From positions 1,178,001-1,242,000 of the forward strand of contig CBDDJL010000002.1 in assembly GCA_965229715.1 (NCBI GenBank): a DNA stretch of 64,000 nt, read 5' to 3'. Position 1 is the first letter of the stretch. The number at the start of each line of letters is the position of its first letter. Source of the stretch: JAVJST01 sp965229715. GTDB taxonomy: Bacteria > Pseudomonadota > Alphaproteobacteria > Rhodospirillales > Casp-alpha2. Made by a program: the position numbers and the translations under genes. Below are positions 34,782 to 43,000 of the stretch, piece after piece. The notes beneath the pieces are model-generated. The model was given only the letters and a program-made list of their open reading frames with translations, did no database searches and was not told the DNA's origin.

Positions 34782-36179
34782 GTGCCCGAAAAGCGGATCG
34801 AGAGGGACTCGCTGGGTGAGATAGAGGTCGACGCCGACCGTCTTTGGGGGGCGCAGACACAGCGCAGTCTGATGAATTTCCCGATCGGCGAGGAAACCGT
34901 GCCACTGCCGGTTATCCATGCTTTCGGCCTTCTGAAGCAGGCGGCGGCCAGGGCGAATGGCGAACTCGGTGTGATTCCCGACACCATTGCGGAGGCCGTC
35001 GCATCGGCGGCCGCGGAGGTCTCGTCGGGACAGCACGACGATCATTTTCCGCTTGCGGTGTGGCAAACCGGATCCGGCACGCAGACCAACATGAACGTCA
35101 ACGAAGTTGTTGCGCGGCGCGCCGGCCAGCTTCTCGGCGAAGACGGCGGGGTTCATCCGAATGACCATGTGAACGCGGGGCAAAGCTCGAACGACAGCTT
35201 TCCGACGGCGATGCACATAGCCACTGTGCGCGAGACGCTGAACCGCCTGTTGCCGGCGCTCGATCGCCTTGAGGCCGCGCTTCGCGAACGCGCCGATGCG
35301 TTTTCCGGCATCGTCAAGATCGGTCGCACCCATCTCCAGGATGCGACGCCACTGACGTTGGGCCAGGAGTTTTCGGCGTTCGCCGAGCAAGTCGATGCCG
35401 GGCGGCGGCGTGTCCGCACCGCACTCGACGATGTCATGGACCTGGCGCAAGGCGGCACGGCCGTCGGGACGGGGCTGAACGCGCATCCCGATTTTGCGGG
35501 CCGGTTCCTGGCCAATTTGAATGCGCTGACCGGGCTCGAGTTCCGCGCCGCCAGGAATCGCTTCGAGGCCATCGCCGCGCATGATGCGCTTGTTGCTTTC
35601 TCCGGAACCCTCAACGGTTTTGCCGCAGCCTGTATGAAGATCGCCAACGATATCCGGCTGCTCGGATCGGGGCCGCGATCGGGCCTCGGCGAGATTGCCT
35701 TGCCGAAGAACGAACCCGGCTCGTCGATCATGCCGGGCAAGGTCAACCCGACCCAGTGCGAAGCGCTGACGATGGTGTGCGCCCAGGTCATGGGCAATCA
35801 CGTCACGGTCACGGTCGCCGGCTCCAGCGGTCATCTGCAGTTGAACGCGTTCAAGCCGGTGATCGTCTACAACGTGCTTCAGGCCGTGCGGTTGCTGGCC
35901 GACGCGACAGCCAGCTTTGCGACCCGATGTGTGACAGGAATCGAGGCGAATACCGATGTGATCGAGCGCCATCTGCATGATTCGCTGATGCTGGCGACGG
36001 CGCTGGCGCCCGTTCTCGGCTATGACAAGGTGGCTGAACTGGCATTGCACGCCCACGAAAACGGCCAATCGCTACGCGAAGCGGCCCGCGCACTCGACAT
36101 GATGGCGGACGACGAACTCGACCGCCTACTCGATCCGGCCGATATGATTCCCGGCTTCAAGCACGATGGCAGCAAGTAG
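34782..36179 (+). CDS. fumC: Fumarate hydratase class II
   Basis: This iron-independent fumarase of the TCA cycle has 465 residues. It starts at a GTG (PEKRIERDSLGEIEVDAD) with GGGGGAG upstream. Fumarase/aspartase superfamily blocks are present: GSGTQTNMNVNEV, the HPNDHVNAGQSSNDSFPTAMH region, catalytic H184 in GRTHLQDATPLTLGQE, and the signature loop GSSIMPGKVNPTQCE (313-327). The TQCE ending is typical of FumC rather than of AspA. It lies between the cyclase and the switch phosphatase, and may share a transcript with either. Confidence 0.95.
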   Translation: MPEKRIERDSLGEIEVDADRLWGAQTQRSLMNFPIGEETVPLPVIHAFGLLKQAAARANGELGVIPDTIAEAVASAAAEVSSGQHDDHFPLAVWQTGSGTQTNMNVNEVVARRAGQLLGEDGGVHPNDHVNAGQSSNDSFPTAMHIATVRETLNRLLPALDRLEAALRERADAFSGIVKIGRTHLQDATPLTLGQEFSAFAEQVDAGRRRVRTALDDVMDLAQGGTAVGTGLNAHPDFAGRFLANLNALTGLEFRAARNRFEAIAAHDALVAFSGTLNGFAAACMKIANDIRLLGSGPRSGLGEIALPKNEPGSSIMPGKVNPTQCEALTMVCAQVMGNHVTVTVAGSSGHLQLNAFKPVIVYNVLQAVRLLADATASFATRCVTGIEANTDVIERHLHDSLMLATALAPVLGYDKVAELALHAHENGQSLREAARALDMMADDELDRLLDPADMIPGFKHDGSK

Positions 36180-36237
36180 GCGGTGACGCCGTCAGCTTCG
36201 AGTTGCCGCCGTTTGTTGCGAACGGCATAGTGCAGTC

Positions 36238-37965
36238 ATGGATCAGGCGCCGCATACGACAGACAGCACGCTTCAACTGCTCGCCGAAATGGGCCGTGAG
36301 TTCGTCTCGACCGGCGACATCGAAGCCGCGTTGGATCACGCGGTGGAGCACATCACCGATTACATCGATGCCGAAGGCGGTGCGCTGTTCATGCTCGACC
36401 CGGCCGGCGAGACGCTGCGTTGCCATGCGTGCAGCGGCGTGACCGAAATTACCGGACTGACCCTTGGCGCCGATCAGGGCATTGTCGGCCGGTGCGTTCA
36501 GCAGGACGAAGGCACCATTGTCCGAGACGTCAGTCAGGACAAATCCTTCTTCAAGGGCGTCGACGAACAAACCGGCCACGTCACCAAGTCGATCCTGTGC
36601 GCGCCCCTGAGCGTGCAGGGAGAGCGCCTGGGAGCGATCGAGCTGATCAACAAGGTCGGCGGCGACGGATTGTTCGATGACAGCGATCTATCTTTGCTGA
36701 CGGCCTTGGCAAACTCGGCCGCGCTGGCGATTGTGAACGCGCGTATGGCGGAGCAGCTCGTCGAGCAGGAACGGCTCGCCCGCGAGCTTGAACTGGCCGC
36801 CGAAATCCAGCGTTCCCTGTTGCCCGAACCGAATGAAGATCTGGCGGTCGCCGGTATCAACGTACCGGCCCGCACGGTATCGGGCGATTTCTACGATTTC
36901 TTCATGCTCGACGACGGTCGCATCGTCTTCAATCTCGGCGATGTCTCGGGCAAGGGTATGAACGCGGCGTTGCTGATGGCCAAGACGGCCAGCCTGTTCC
37001 GCTGCCTCGGCAAGACCATCGATCATCCCGGACGGCTGCTCGGGCGCATCAACGCGGAAATCTGCGAGACGGCAGCACGCGGAATGTTCGTGACCATGGT
37101 CGGCGGCATCTACGATCCCGCGACAGGTGTGCTCCGCATCGCCAACGCCGGCCACGAGCCGCCGTTGGTCCGCGCCGCCGACGGAAGTTTCGCAGAGTAT
37201 CCAGCCGATGCGCCGCCGCTCGGCATTTCGGATTTGCTGATCCCCGAAAGCGGTTATCCGGTCGAGGATATCGATCTTGCCGGCGGTGCATTCTACCTGT
37301 TCACCGACGGATTGACCGAGGGATACACGGGGCCGGGCAACGAGCTCGGCAGCGATGGCGTCCGCGACCTGATCGATAGCGGACGTGATATGCCGCTCGG
37401 CGAACGGATGGAACGGATCATTGCCGCTGTCCGCGATTCCGGCGAGACCCTGCGCGACGACCTGACCATGCTGGGGATCGACGATACGGCCGGTCACGCA
37501 GTCCGTGACGAGGCGCCGGGCGCGTCGGCCATCGGCCCGCAGCAGCTTGCCACCATCGAGGTCCCATCCGATGCCAGCCGCTTGCGTCTTGTCCGTGATA
37601 TGATGACCGATTGCTGCAAAATCGCATCCTGCGACCAGGACCTCGCGCGCGATCTCGTTCTGGCCGTCGACGAAGCGTGCCAGAATGTCATCCGGCATGC
37701 CTATAAGGGGAGAACCGACGGGCGTATCGTCGTCTCGGTAAACGCAGCGCCGACGGCGGACGGGGAACCCGGCAAACTGATCATCGATATCAGGGACGAT
37801 GCGGATCCGATCGATCCGTCGACCGTGAAACCCCGTGATCTTGAGGACATCCGGCCCGGCGGCCTCGGGACCCATCTGATCCGGGAGATCATGGACTCGG
37901 TTGATTTCCTTCCGTCGCCGGAGGATGGTGGTAATATTCTCAGGCTGGTTAAGACAATCGATTGA
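36238..37965 (+). CDS. GAF - PP2C (SpoIIE/RsbU) phosphatase - HATPase (RsbW-like) switch protein
   Basis: This is a 575-residue cytosolic signalling protein. It has an N-terminal GAF domain (about 22-170, ending LLTALANSAALAIVNARM), a short coiled linker, and a SpoIIE/RsbU-type PP2C domain (about 195-415). That domain includes ELAAEIQRSLLPEPNE, SGDFYDFFMLDDGRIVFNLGDVSGKGM, NAGHEPPL and LFTDGLTEGY with the metal Asp residues. The C-terminal HATPase_c domain (about 440-570) includes LAVDEACQNVIRHAYKG, DIRDDADPID and GGLGTHLIREIMDSV, as in RsbW/SpoIIAB kinases. Phosphatase and kinase of a partner-switching system are thus fused. The STAS protein 41 bases downstream is the natural substrate. Confidence 0.92.
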   Translation: MDQAPHTTDSTLQLLAEMGREFVSTGDIEAALDHAVEHITDYIDAEGGALFMLDPAGETLRCHACSGVTEITGLTLGADQGIVGRCVQQDEGTIVRDVSQDKSFFKGVDEQTGHVTKSILCAPLSVQGERLGAIELINKVGGDGLFDDSDLSLLTALANSAALAIVNARMAEQLVEQERLARELELAAEIQRSLLPEPNEDLAVAGINVPARTVSGDFYDFFMLDDGRIVFNLGDVSGKGMNAALLMAKTASLFRCLGKTIDHPGRLLGRINAEICETAARGMFVTMVGGIYDPATGVLRIANAGHEPPLVRAADGSFAEYPADAPPLGISDLLIPESGYPVEDIDLAGGAFYLFTDGLTEGYTGPGNELGSDGVRDLIDSGRDMPLGERMERIIAAVRDSGETLRDDLTMLGIDDTAGHAVRDEAPGASAIGPQQLATIEVPSDASRLRLVRDMMTDCCKIASCDQDLARDLVLAVDEACQNVIRHAYKGRTDGRIVVSVNAAPTADGEPGKLIIDIRDDADPIDPSTVKPRDLEDIRPGGLGTHLIREIMDSVDFLPSPEDGGNILRLVKTID

Positions 37966-38006
37966 TTGGGAGTCCGGTAGGGCGGTCATAGGGGCTCGGG
38001 GGAAAC

Positions 38007-38339
38007 ATGCAACACGACGTGAAGGATCAGGGCGGCCACCTGATCGTCGCCTTCTCGGGCGATATCGATCTGCAAAGCTCGCCGGAGGCCCGCAAGGTCC
38101 TGCTTGGCGCCGTCGAGCAGGAGAAGGCCATTCTGGTCGACCTCTCCGGGGTCGAGTATATCGATTCCTCAGGCGTTGCATCCCTTGTCGAAAGTTTTCA
38201 GAAGGCGCGGAAAAGCGGTCAGGAATACATCCTTGTATCGCTTTCTGATGGTGCGCGGCGGGTGCTCGAACTGGCCCGCCTCGACAAGGTGTTCACGATC
38301 TGTGCGACGATCGACGAGGCTGCGGCCCAACTGGATTAG
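38007..38339 (+). CDS. STAS-domain protein (anti-sigma factor antagonist type)
   Basis: This is a 110-residue single STAS domain with the phosphorylatable serine in VEYIDSSGVASLVESFQKA. It begins MQHDVKDQGGHLIVAFSGDIDL and ends KVFTICATIDEAAAQL, as RsbV/SpoIIAA-like proteins do. A ribosome site (GGGGGAA) precedes the ATG. It follows the phosphatase-kinase fusion and precedes the Mla-type permease by 68 bases. It could be the antagonist of a partner switch, or act as an MlaB-like regulator of the transporter, since MlaB is also a STAS protein. The intact DSSG favours the first. Confidence 0.9.
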   Translation: MQHDVKDQGGHLIVAFSGDIDLQSSPEARKVLLGAVEQEKAILVDLSGVEYIDSSGVASLVESFQKARKSGQEYILVSLSDGARRVLELARLDKVFTICATIDEAAAQLD

Positions 38340-38407
38340 CGGGTACATGCGCGTTTAACGGCGCGGAGACGCCGGCGCTCAGGGTAGGGGTAGGTTTCAG
38401 GCTCTAG

Positions 38408-39226
38408 ATGGCAGGCGATTCCCACAACAACGGATTTGCGCGAACGGCGGATCGGGTCGGCCGTATGACCGTGAACGCCATCGAGGAAACCGGCAATGGC
38501 GCCGTCCTCGTCCTGGAGAGCATTTTCTGGCTGTTTGCCGGACGACGCTATGCTCAGCCCGTAAGGCTCGGGGCGGTTGCCGGACAGATGATGGTTATCG
38601 GCATTCAGGCCATCCCGATCCTCGTCATGTTGAACGCCACGATCGGCATCATGCTGGCTATTCAGGGCATTTACACCCTGAAGGTGTTCGGTGCCGAGAC
38701 CCAGGTCAGTTTCGGTATTGCCTTTGCTGTCGTGCGCGAGTTCGCGCCGCTGATCACCGGTATCCTCATCGCCGGTCGTTCGGGATCGGCATTGGCGGCC
38801 CGGCTCGGTACCATGCGCATCAATCAAGAAATCGACGCGCTGCACGTAATGGGCATCAATCCGGTTCGCTTCCTCGTCGTGCCGGCCTTGCTCGCGATGG
38901 TCGTCATGATGCCGCTGCTGACGTTCATGTGCGATGTCATCGGTCTGTTTGCCGCGGCACTGTATGTCGAGTTCACGCTCGGAATCTCTGTTGCGGCGTT
39001 CTTCGATCAGGTGATCAACGTGTTGAGTGTCGGCGATCTGTTCCATGGTTTGGGCAAGAGCGTGTTGTTCGCCGTGCTGATCGCCGTGATCGGTGTCGTC
39101 AACGGCGCAAGCGTCACCGGCGGCGCTGAGGGTCTCGGCAAGGTCACGACCCGTGCGGTCGTGCAGGCGATCTCCGCGATCGTGCTGACCGACATGATTT
39201 TCGCCTACATCGCGACATTGGGTTGA
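38408..39226 (+). CDS. mlaE: MlaE-type ABC transporter permease
   Basis: This is an inner-membrane permease of the Mla/MCE lipid transporter that moves phospholipids between membranes. The 272-residue protein has the family blocks AVVREFAPLITGILIAGRSGSALAARLGTM (positions about 108-138, quoted here only as a location), QEIDALHVMGINPVRFLV, and SVTGGAEGLGKVTTRAVV near the C terminus. It starts 10 bases upstream of the ATPase gene's spacing region and heads mlaE-mlaF-mlaD-lipoprotein. Confidence 0.92.
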   Translation: MAGDSHNNGFARTADRVGRMTVNAIEETGNGAVLVLESIFWLFAGRRYAQPVRLGAVAGQMMVIGIQAIPILVMLNATIGIMLAIQGIYTLKVFGAETQVSFGIAFAVVREFAPLITGILIAGRSGSALAARLGTMRINQEIDALHVMGINPVRFLVVPALLAMVVMMPLLTFMCDVIGLFAAALYVEFTLGISVAAFFDQVINVLSVGDLFHGLGKSVLFAVLIAVIGVVNGASVTGGAEGLGKVTTRAVVQAISAIVLTDMIFAYIATLG

Positions 39227-39236
39227 GGCGGGACGG

Positions 39237-40073
39237 ATGGCAGCGGAAAAGAAAGCCCAGGGTTCCGGCAACGTGATCGAGGTCCGCGATCTCGTGACCC
39301 ATTATGGCGACCGCATGATCCTCAAGGGTATTGACATGGAGGTCCGCGAGGGCGAGATCATGGTCATCATGGGTGGCTCCGGTTCGGGTAAGTCGACCTT
39401 GCTGCGTCATCTCATGGCGCTCGAACAGAAGACGTCGGGCACCATGAGCATTCTCGGTCATGATATCGACCAGCTCTCCATGACGGAAATGTTCGACCTG
39501 AGGAAGAAACTCGGCGTCGCGTTTCAGTCCGGCGCCTTGTTCAGCTCCATGACGGTCGGCGAAAACGTCATGCTGCCGCTGTTCGAGCACACCGGGCTCG
39601 ACCGTGCGACAATGGATATCATGGTCAACATGAAGCTGGAGGTCGTCGAACTCGGCGGTTTCGGGAGCCTGATGCCGGCGGAACTTTCCGGTGGCATGAT
39701 CAAGCGCGCAGCGTTCGCCCGCGCCGTTGTGATGGATCCGAAAATCCTGTTTTGCGACGAACCGTCGGCGGGCCTCGATCCGGCGGTCGCGTCGGCGCTC
39801 GACGATCTGATCCTGCGCCTGCGCGATGCTCTCGGCATGAGCATCGTCGTGGTGACCCACGAGCTCGAGAGTGCTTTTAAGATCGCCGACCGCATGACGG
39901 TGCTCGACCGCGGCGAGATTCTTTTCATCGGGACGCCTGAGGAGATTAGGGCGTCGACGAACGATCGCATCCAAAAGATACTGAACCGCGAGCCGGACAG
40001 CGAGGCGATCGAGATCGACAGTTATCTCGATCGCCTTGTCGGTGACGGCATGTACGGAGGGGCCGAACTTTGA
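39237..40073 (+). CDS. mlaF: MlaF-type ABC transporter ATP-binding protein
   Basis: This is the ATPase of the Mla-type lipid transporter, 278 residues. Walker A is GGSGSGKST (46-54), the signature is AELSGGMIKRAAFARA, Walker B is ILFCDEPSAGLDP, and the H-loop is VVVTHELESAFKIADR. The ELSGGM signature is typical of the MlaF group. It starts 10 bases after mlaE and its stop overlaps the start of mlaD by 4 bases (TTGA), suggesting coupled translation. Confidence 0.95.
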   Translation: MAAEKKAQGSGNVIEVRDLVTHYGDRMILKGIDMEVREGEIMVIMGGSGSGKSTLLRHLMALEQKTSGTMSILGHDIDQLSMTEMFDLRKKLGVAFQSGALFSSMTVGENVMLPLFEHTGLDRATMDIMVNMKLEVVELGGFGSLMPAELSGGMIKRAAFARAVVMDPKILFCDEPSAGLDPAVASALDDLILRLRDALGMSIVVVTHELESAFKIADRMTVLDRGEILFIGTPEEIRASTNDRIQKILNREPDSEAIEIDSYLDRLVGDGMYGGAEL

Positions 40074-41071
40074 GAAGCAACAAGGTCAACTATCTCGTCG
40101 TCGGCAGTTTCGTCATCCTGTCGCTGATCGGCATCGTCATTGCCGTCGCATGGCTCAGCGGCCGTACGGGTCCGACGGATTCCTACTACGCCGTCTACAA
40201 CAACGTGACCGGCGTCAAATTCGGGACCCAGGTGTTGTACGAAGGCTATCCGATCGGTCAGGTCACGGAGGTTACGCCAGAGCCGAGTCAGGGACGTATG
40301 CAGTTCCGTGTCGATTTCGACGTGCAGGAAGGCTGGCAGATTCCCGAGGACTCCGTTGCCCAGATCGGTGCCTCCAGTCTCTTGGCGGCGGTCAGCCTGA
40401 ACATATCGGCTGGCACAAGCGCAAGCGCCCTTGAGCCGGGCAAATGGATCGCGACGCGCGAAAGCGCAAATCTGTTCGATGTCCTTGCCGGCGTCGCCGC
40501 CGATATTGCCGTCATGGCCGAGGAAGACATCAAGCCCCTGATCACGCAGCTCACGCGTGGCGGAACCATTCTCAGCGATATTCTCGAAGACGACGGCCAG
40601 ATCATCATCGCCAAGGTGCGGACGCTGATCGACGACCTGGCCGTGCGCGCGCCGGAAATCGTCGATCAGGTCGGTACTTTTGCCGGCGATCTCGAACGGC
40701 TCGGCGTCAATCTCAATCGCTCCGCCGACGAGATGAACGCGATCCTGACGCCCGAGACGCGTGAAACCGTGCTCGGCGTGGTCGATCATCTCGACCGGGC
40801 GGCCGCCATGATCGATAACCTGATGGTGGAATCGAACGCTATGGTCGGTAGCGCCAACGATCTGCTTGAAGGCAACAAGGAAGATATCGACAGGATGACC
40901 GACGATTTGCGTCACACGGCGGAGACGCTCGCCCGGTACATCGACTCGATCAATCATCACCTCGACGGGGCGTCGCGCAATATGTACGAATTCAGTCGAC
41001 AGATCCGGCAGAACCCAGGCCTGTTGCTCGGCGGAACCCCGGCAGAGGATAACGCGGAGGGAGCGGAATGA
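40070..41071 (+). CDS. mlaD: MlaD-type MCE domain protein
   Basis: This is the periplasmic substrate-binding ring component of the Mla transporter, anchored by one N-terminal helix (NYLVVGSFVILSLIGIVIAVAWL). The MCE domain (about 38-115) shows YYAVYNNVTGVKFGTQVLYEGYPIG and VAQIGASSLLAAVSLNIS. The remaining 200 residues form a helical, coiled-coil-like tail. At 333 residues it is longer than E. coli MlaD. The start is a TTG overlapping the mlaF stop; the MCE fold and hydrophobic anchor support it. It overlaps the lipoprotein gene by 4 bases. Confidence 0.93.
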   Translation: MRSNKVNYLVVGSFVILSLIGIVIAVAWLSGRTGPTDSYYAVYNNVTGVKFGTQVLYEGYPIGQVTEVTPEPSQGRMQFRVDFDVQEGWQIPEDSVAQIGASSLLAAVSLNISAGTSASALEPGKWIATRESANLFDVLAGVAADIAVMAEEDIKPLITQLTRGGTILSDILEDDGQIIIAKVRTLIDDLAVRAPEIVDQVGTFAGDLERLGVNLNRSADEMNAILTPETRETVLGVVDHLDRAAAMIDNLMVESNAMVGSANDLLEGNKEDIDRMTDDLRHTAETLARYIDSINHHLDGASRNMYEFSRQIRQNPGLLLGGTPAEDNAEGAE

Positions 41072-41664
41072 TGATGCGTCTGCGTTGGATTGTACTCACC
41101 TTTCTGGGCCTGGCCGTTGCCGCGTGCGCGCAGCCGCCGGTACCACAGGACCGCTACTACCGGATCAACGTACCCCCGGTCGAGGCCGGCACGCCCGTCT
41201 TCAAGGGCGTGCTGGAACTGGACCGGTTGGCGGCGGAGGGTCTGACATCAGGCCGTGCCATCGTCTATTCCGATGAGAGCAGTCCCGGCCTCGTGCAGGA
41301 ATACTTTTACGACTACTGGGTCGAACCGCCGAACGTCATGGTGCGCGATGCGCTGATCGGTTATTTGCGCAAGGCGGGTATTGCCGAGGCGGTCGTCTCG
41401 CCCGAGGTGCGCGCCGACGCGGACTATACTCTTGCCGGGCGCATCGATCGCATGGAACTGGTTCGCGGCGCCGAACCCAAGGGCGTCGTCGATATCGAAC
41501 TCGCCATCACCAACGCGCGAACCGGCAAATTGGTAATGATCAACAGCTATGCGCTCGGTGTTGCCGCATCCGATAACACGGTGCCGGCCGGTGTTGTCGC
41601 CATCGATCAGGGTGTGGCGGCGATCTTCGAGCGGTTTCTCGACGACCTAAAGGCGTCGCGCTAG
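41068..41664 (+). CDS. ABC-type transport auxiliary lipoprotein (PqiC/LptE-like partner of MCE system)
   Basis: This is a 198-residue lipoprotein with a clear lipobox (FLGLAVAACAQPP, Cys about 20), so it is lipidated and probably placed in the outer membrane. The rest matches the auxiliary lipoprotein family found with MCE transporters (DRYYRINVP, VYSDESSPGLVQEYFYDYWVEPP, DYTLAGRIDRME). It starts within the mlaD stop (ATGA) and ends the mla operon. No MlaC-type periplasmic carrier gene is present, so this protein may take its part at the outer membrane. Confidence 0.88.
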   Translation: MMMRLRWIVLTFLGLAVAACAQPPVPQDRYYRINVPPVEAGTPVFKGVLELDRLAAEGLTSGRAIVYSDESSPGLVQEYFYDYWVEPPNVMVRDALIGYLRKAGIAEAVVSPEVRADADYTLAGRIDRMELVRGAEPKGVVDIELAITNARTGKLVMINSYALGVAASDNTVPAGVVAIDQGVAAIFERFLDDLKASR

Positions 41665-41666
41665 AG

Positions 41667-41714
41667 CAGATTTACACGTTTTGACAAAACACCCCATGCT
41701 TCCGTCAAAACGTG
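41667..41714. repeat. Palindromic repeat with CACGTTTTGAC / GTCAAAACGTG arms
   Basis: Two 11-bp perfect arms are separated by 18 bases between convergent genes (lipoprotein and pdxJ). The left half CAGATTTACACGTTTTG matches 16 of 17 bases of CAGATTCACACGTTTTG at 45131-45147. It could double as a bidirectional terminator. Confidence 0.65.
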
Positions 41715-41726
41715 GTCCGATCTAGG

Positions 41727-42494
41727 TCAACTCGCCCGGCGTGCGGGTTCCTGCGTCGAAACCGAAATCAGGTGCACGTAACGGCGCACGGTTTCCGCCA
41801 TGCCCCAGCGCAATGCGTCGGCCGTAATGGCGTGGCCGATGGAAACCTCGTCGATCCAGGGGATCGAACCCAGCAGACAGCCCAGATTATCGAGGTTGAG
41901 GTCGTGACCAGCGTTGACGCCGAGACCGGCGTCGCGGGCAGCTTCAGCCGTCGCTTTGAAGCTCGCAATCGCTTCGGTTCCGTCGCCTGACGAGAAGGCA
42001 TGGTGGTAGGGACCGGTGTAGAGCTCGATACGGTCGGCGCCGACATCGGCTGCCGCCGGAACCAGCGATGGGTCGTCATCCAGAAACAGCGAGACCCGCG
42101 CATCGATTTCCTTGAGACAGGCGATGACGCCGCTCAGCAGGCGTCGCTCCGCCGGGACATCCCAGCCGTGATCCGATGTGTTCTGCTCCGGTGCATCGGG
42201 GACAAGCGTGACCTGATCCGGGCCGACGGCGACGACGAGTTCGAGGAAACCGGGACTCGGGTATCCTTCGATATTGAATTCGATTCGGCCGGCGTATTCC
42301 GCCCTCAGCATCTTCGAAAGGGCGCGGACATCCGATTTACGGATGTGGCGCTCGTCAGGTCGCGGATGCACGGTGATCCCGGCGGCGCCTGCGGCAATGG
42401 CGATACGCGCCATGTCGAGTACGCTGGGATACGTCAAATCCCGCTGATTGCGCAGCAGGGCAACTTTGTTGAGATTGACGCTGAGTACAGTCAT
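41727..42494 (-). CDS. pdxJ: Pyridoxine 5'-phosphate synthase
   Basis: PdxJ closes the pyridine ring of vitamin B6 from aminoacetone phosphate and deoxyxylulose phosphate. The 255-residue TIM-barrel protein starts MTVLSVNLNKVALLRNQR. It contains GITVHPRPDERHIRKSDV, EFNIEGYPSPGFLELV, VTLVPDAPEQNTSDHGWD, and GHDLNLDNL with EVSIGHAITADALRWG near the end. The ATG at 42494 is the conserved start; the frame upstream is not family-like. It is a minus-strand gene, convergent with the mla operon. Confidence 0.96.
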   Translation of the reverse strand: MTVLSVNLNKVALLRNQRDLTYPSVLDMARIAIAAGAAGITVHPRPDERHIRKSDVRALSKMLRAEYAGRIEFNIEGYPSPGFLELVVAVGPDQVTLVPDAPEQNTSDHGWDVPAERRLLSGVIACLKEIDARVSLFLDDDPSLVPAAADVGADRIELYTGPYHHAFSSGDGTEAIASFKATAEAARDAGLGVNAGHDLNLDNLGCLLGSIPWIDEVSIGHAITADALRWGMAETVRRYVHLISVSTQEPARRAS

Positions 42495-42667
42495 AGCGCC
42501 GTCCGATTGTCTGCCCGCGCACCCTCCAGTCAGTCGGGAGTACGCCTCGATTGCCGCCAGCATAAATCTAAAGCGGAACCAGACAACAGCCGGTATTTGG
42601 AATTTCTTTAGGGCCGGTATTGTCCCAGCCGAGACAGGCGAGACAGGCAGATCGGTTCGTTTGGGCG

Positions 42668-42913
42668 TCAGCCCATATCGAGGGCGCGCATGTAGACAGC
42701 AAGCAGCTCTTCTTGCTCGCGCCGGTCGGCCTGATCCATTTTGCGGAGGCGGACGATTTGGCGCATGACCTTATTGTCGAAACCGGCGGCCTTGGCTTCC
42801 GCGTAAACCTCTTTGAGGTCCTCCGACAACGCCTTCTTTTCTTCTTCGAGGTGTTCGATCCGCTCGATGAAACTCTTCAGGCGTTCGGATGCGATACCGG
42901 CTGTATCGGGCAT
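42668..42913 (-). CDS. gapR: GapR-type DUF2312 protein
   Basis: This is an 81-residue nucleoid-associated protein of the DUF2312/GapR family, restricted largely to alphaproteobacteria. GapR clamps overtwisted DNA and aids topoisomerases. The whole protein is helical: ERLKSFIERIEHLEEEKKAL forms the N-terminal coiled coil, and AAGFDNKVMRQIVRLRKMDQ and REQEELLAVYMRAL follow as in the family. It is a monocistronic gene on the minus strand between pdxJ and the YbdK-type ligase gene. Confidence 0.94.
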   Translation of the reverse strand: MPDTAGIASERLKSFIERIEHLEEEKKALSEDLKEVYAEAKAAGFDNKVMRQIVRLRKMDQADRREQEELLAVYMRALDMG

Positions 42914-43000
42914 ATCGGGGCTCCCTGGGTCGCGATTTGTGTCATGGGTCGTCGTTGAAGCCGGACATTAGCGGCGACGGCCGGAGCAGGCAAGAAAGCC

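Noticed and set aside
38007..38339. STAS protein named mlaB
   Set aside because: Intact DSSG and position after the phosphatase/kinase fusion favour a partner-switch antagonist; the MlaB idea is kept only as a finding.
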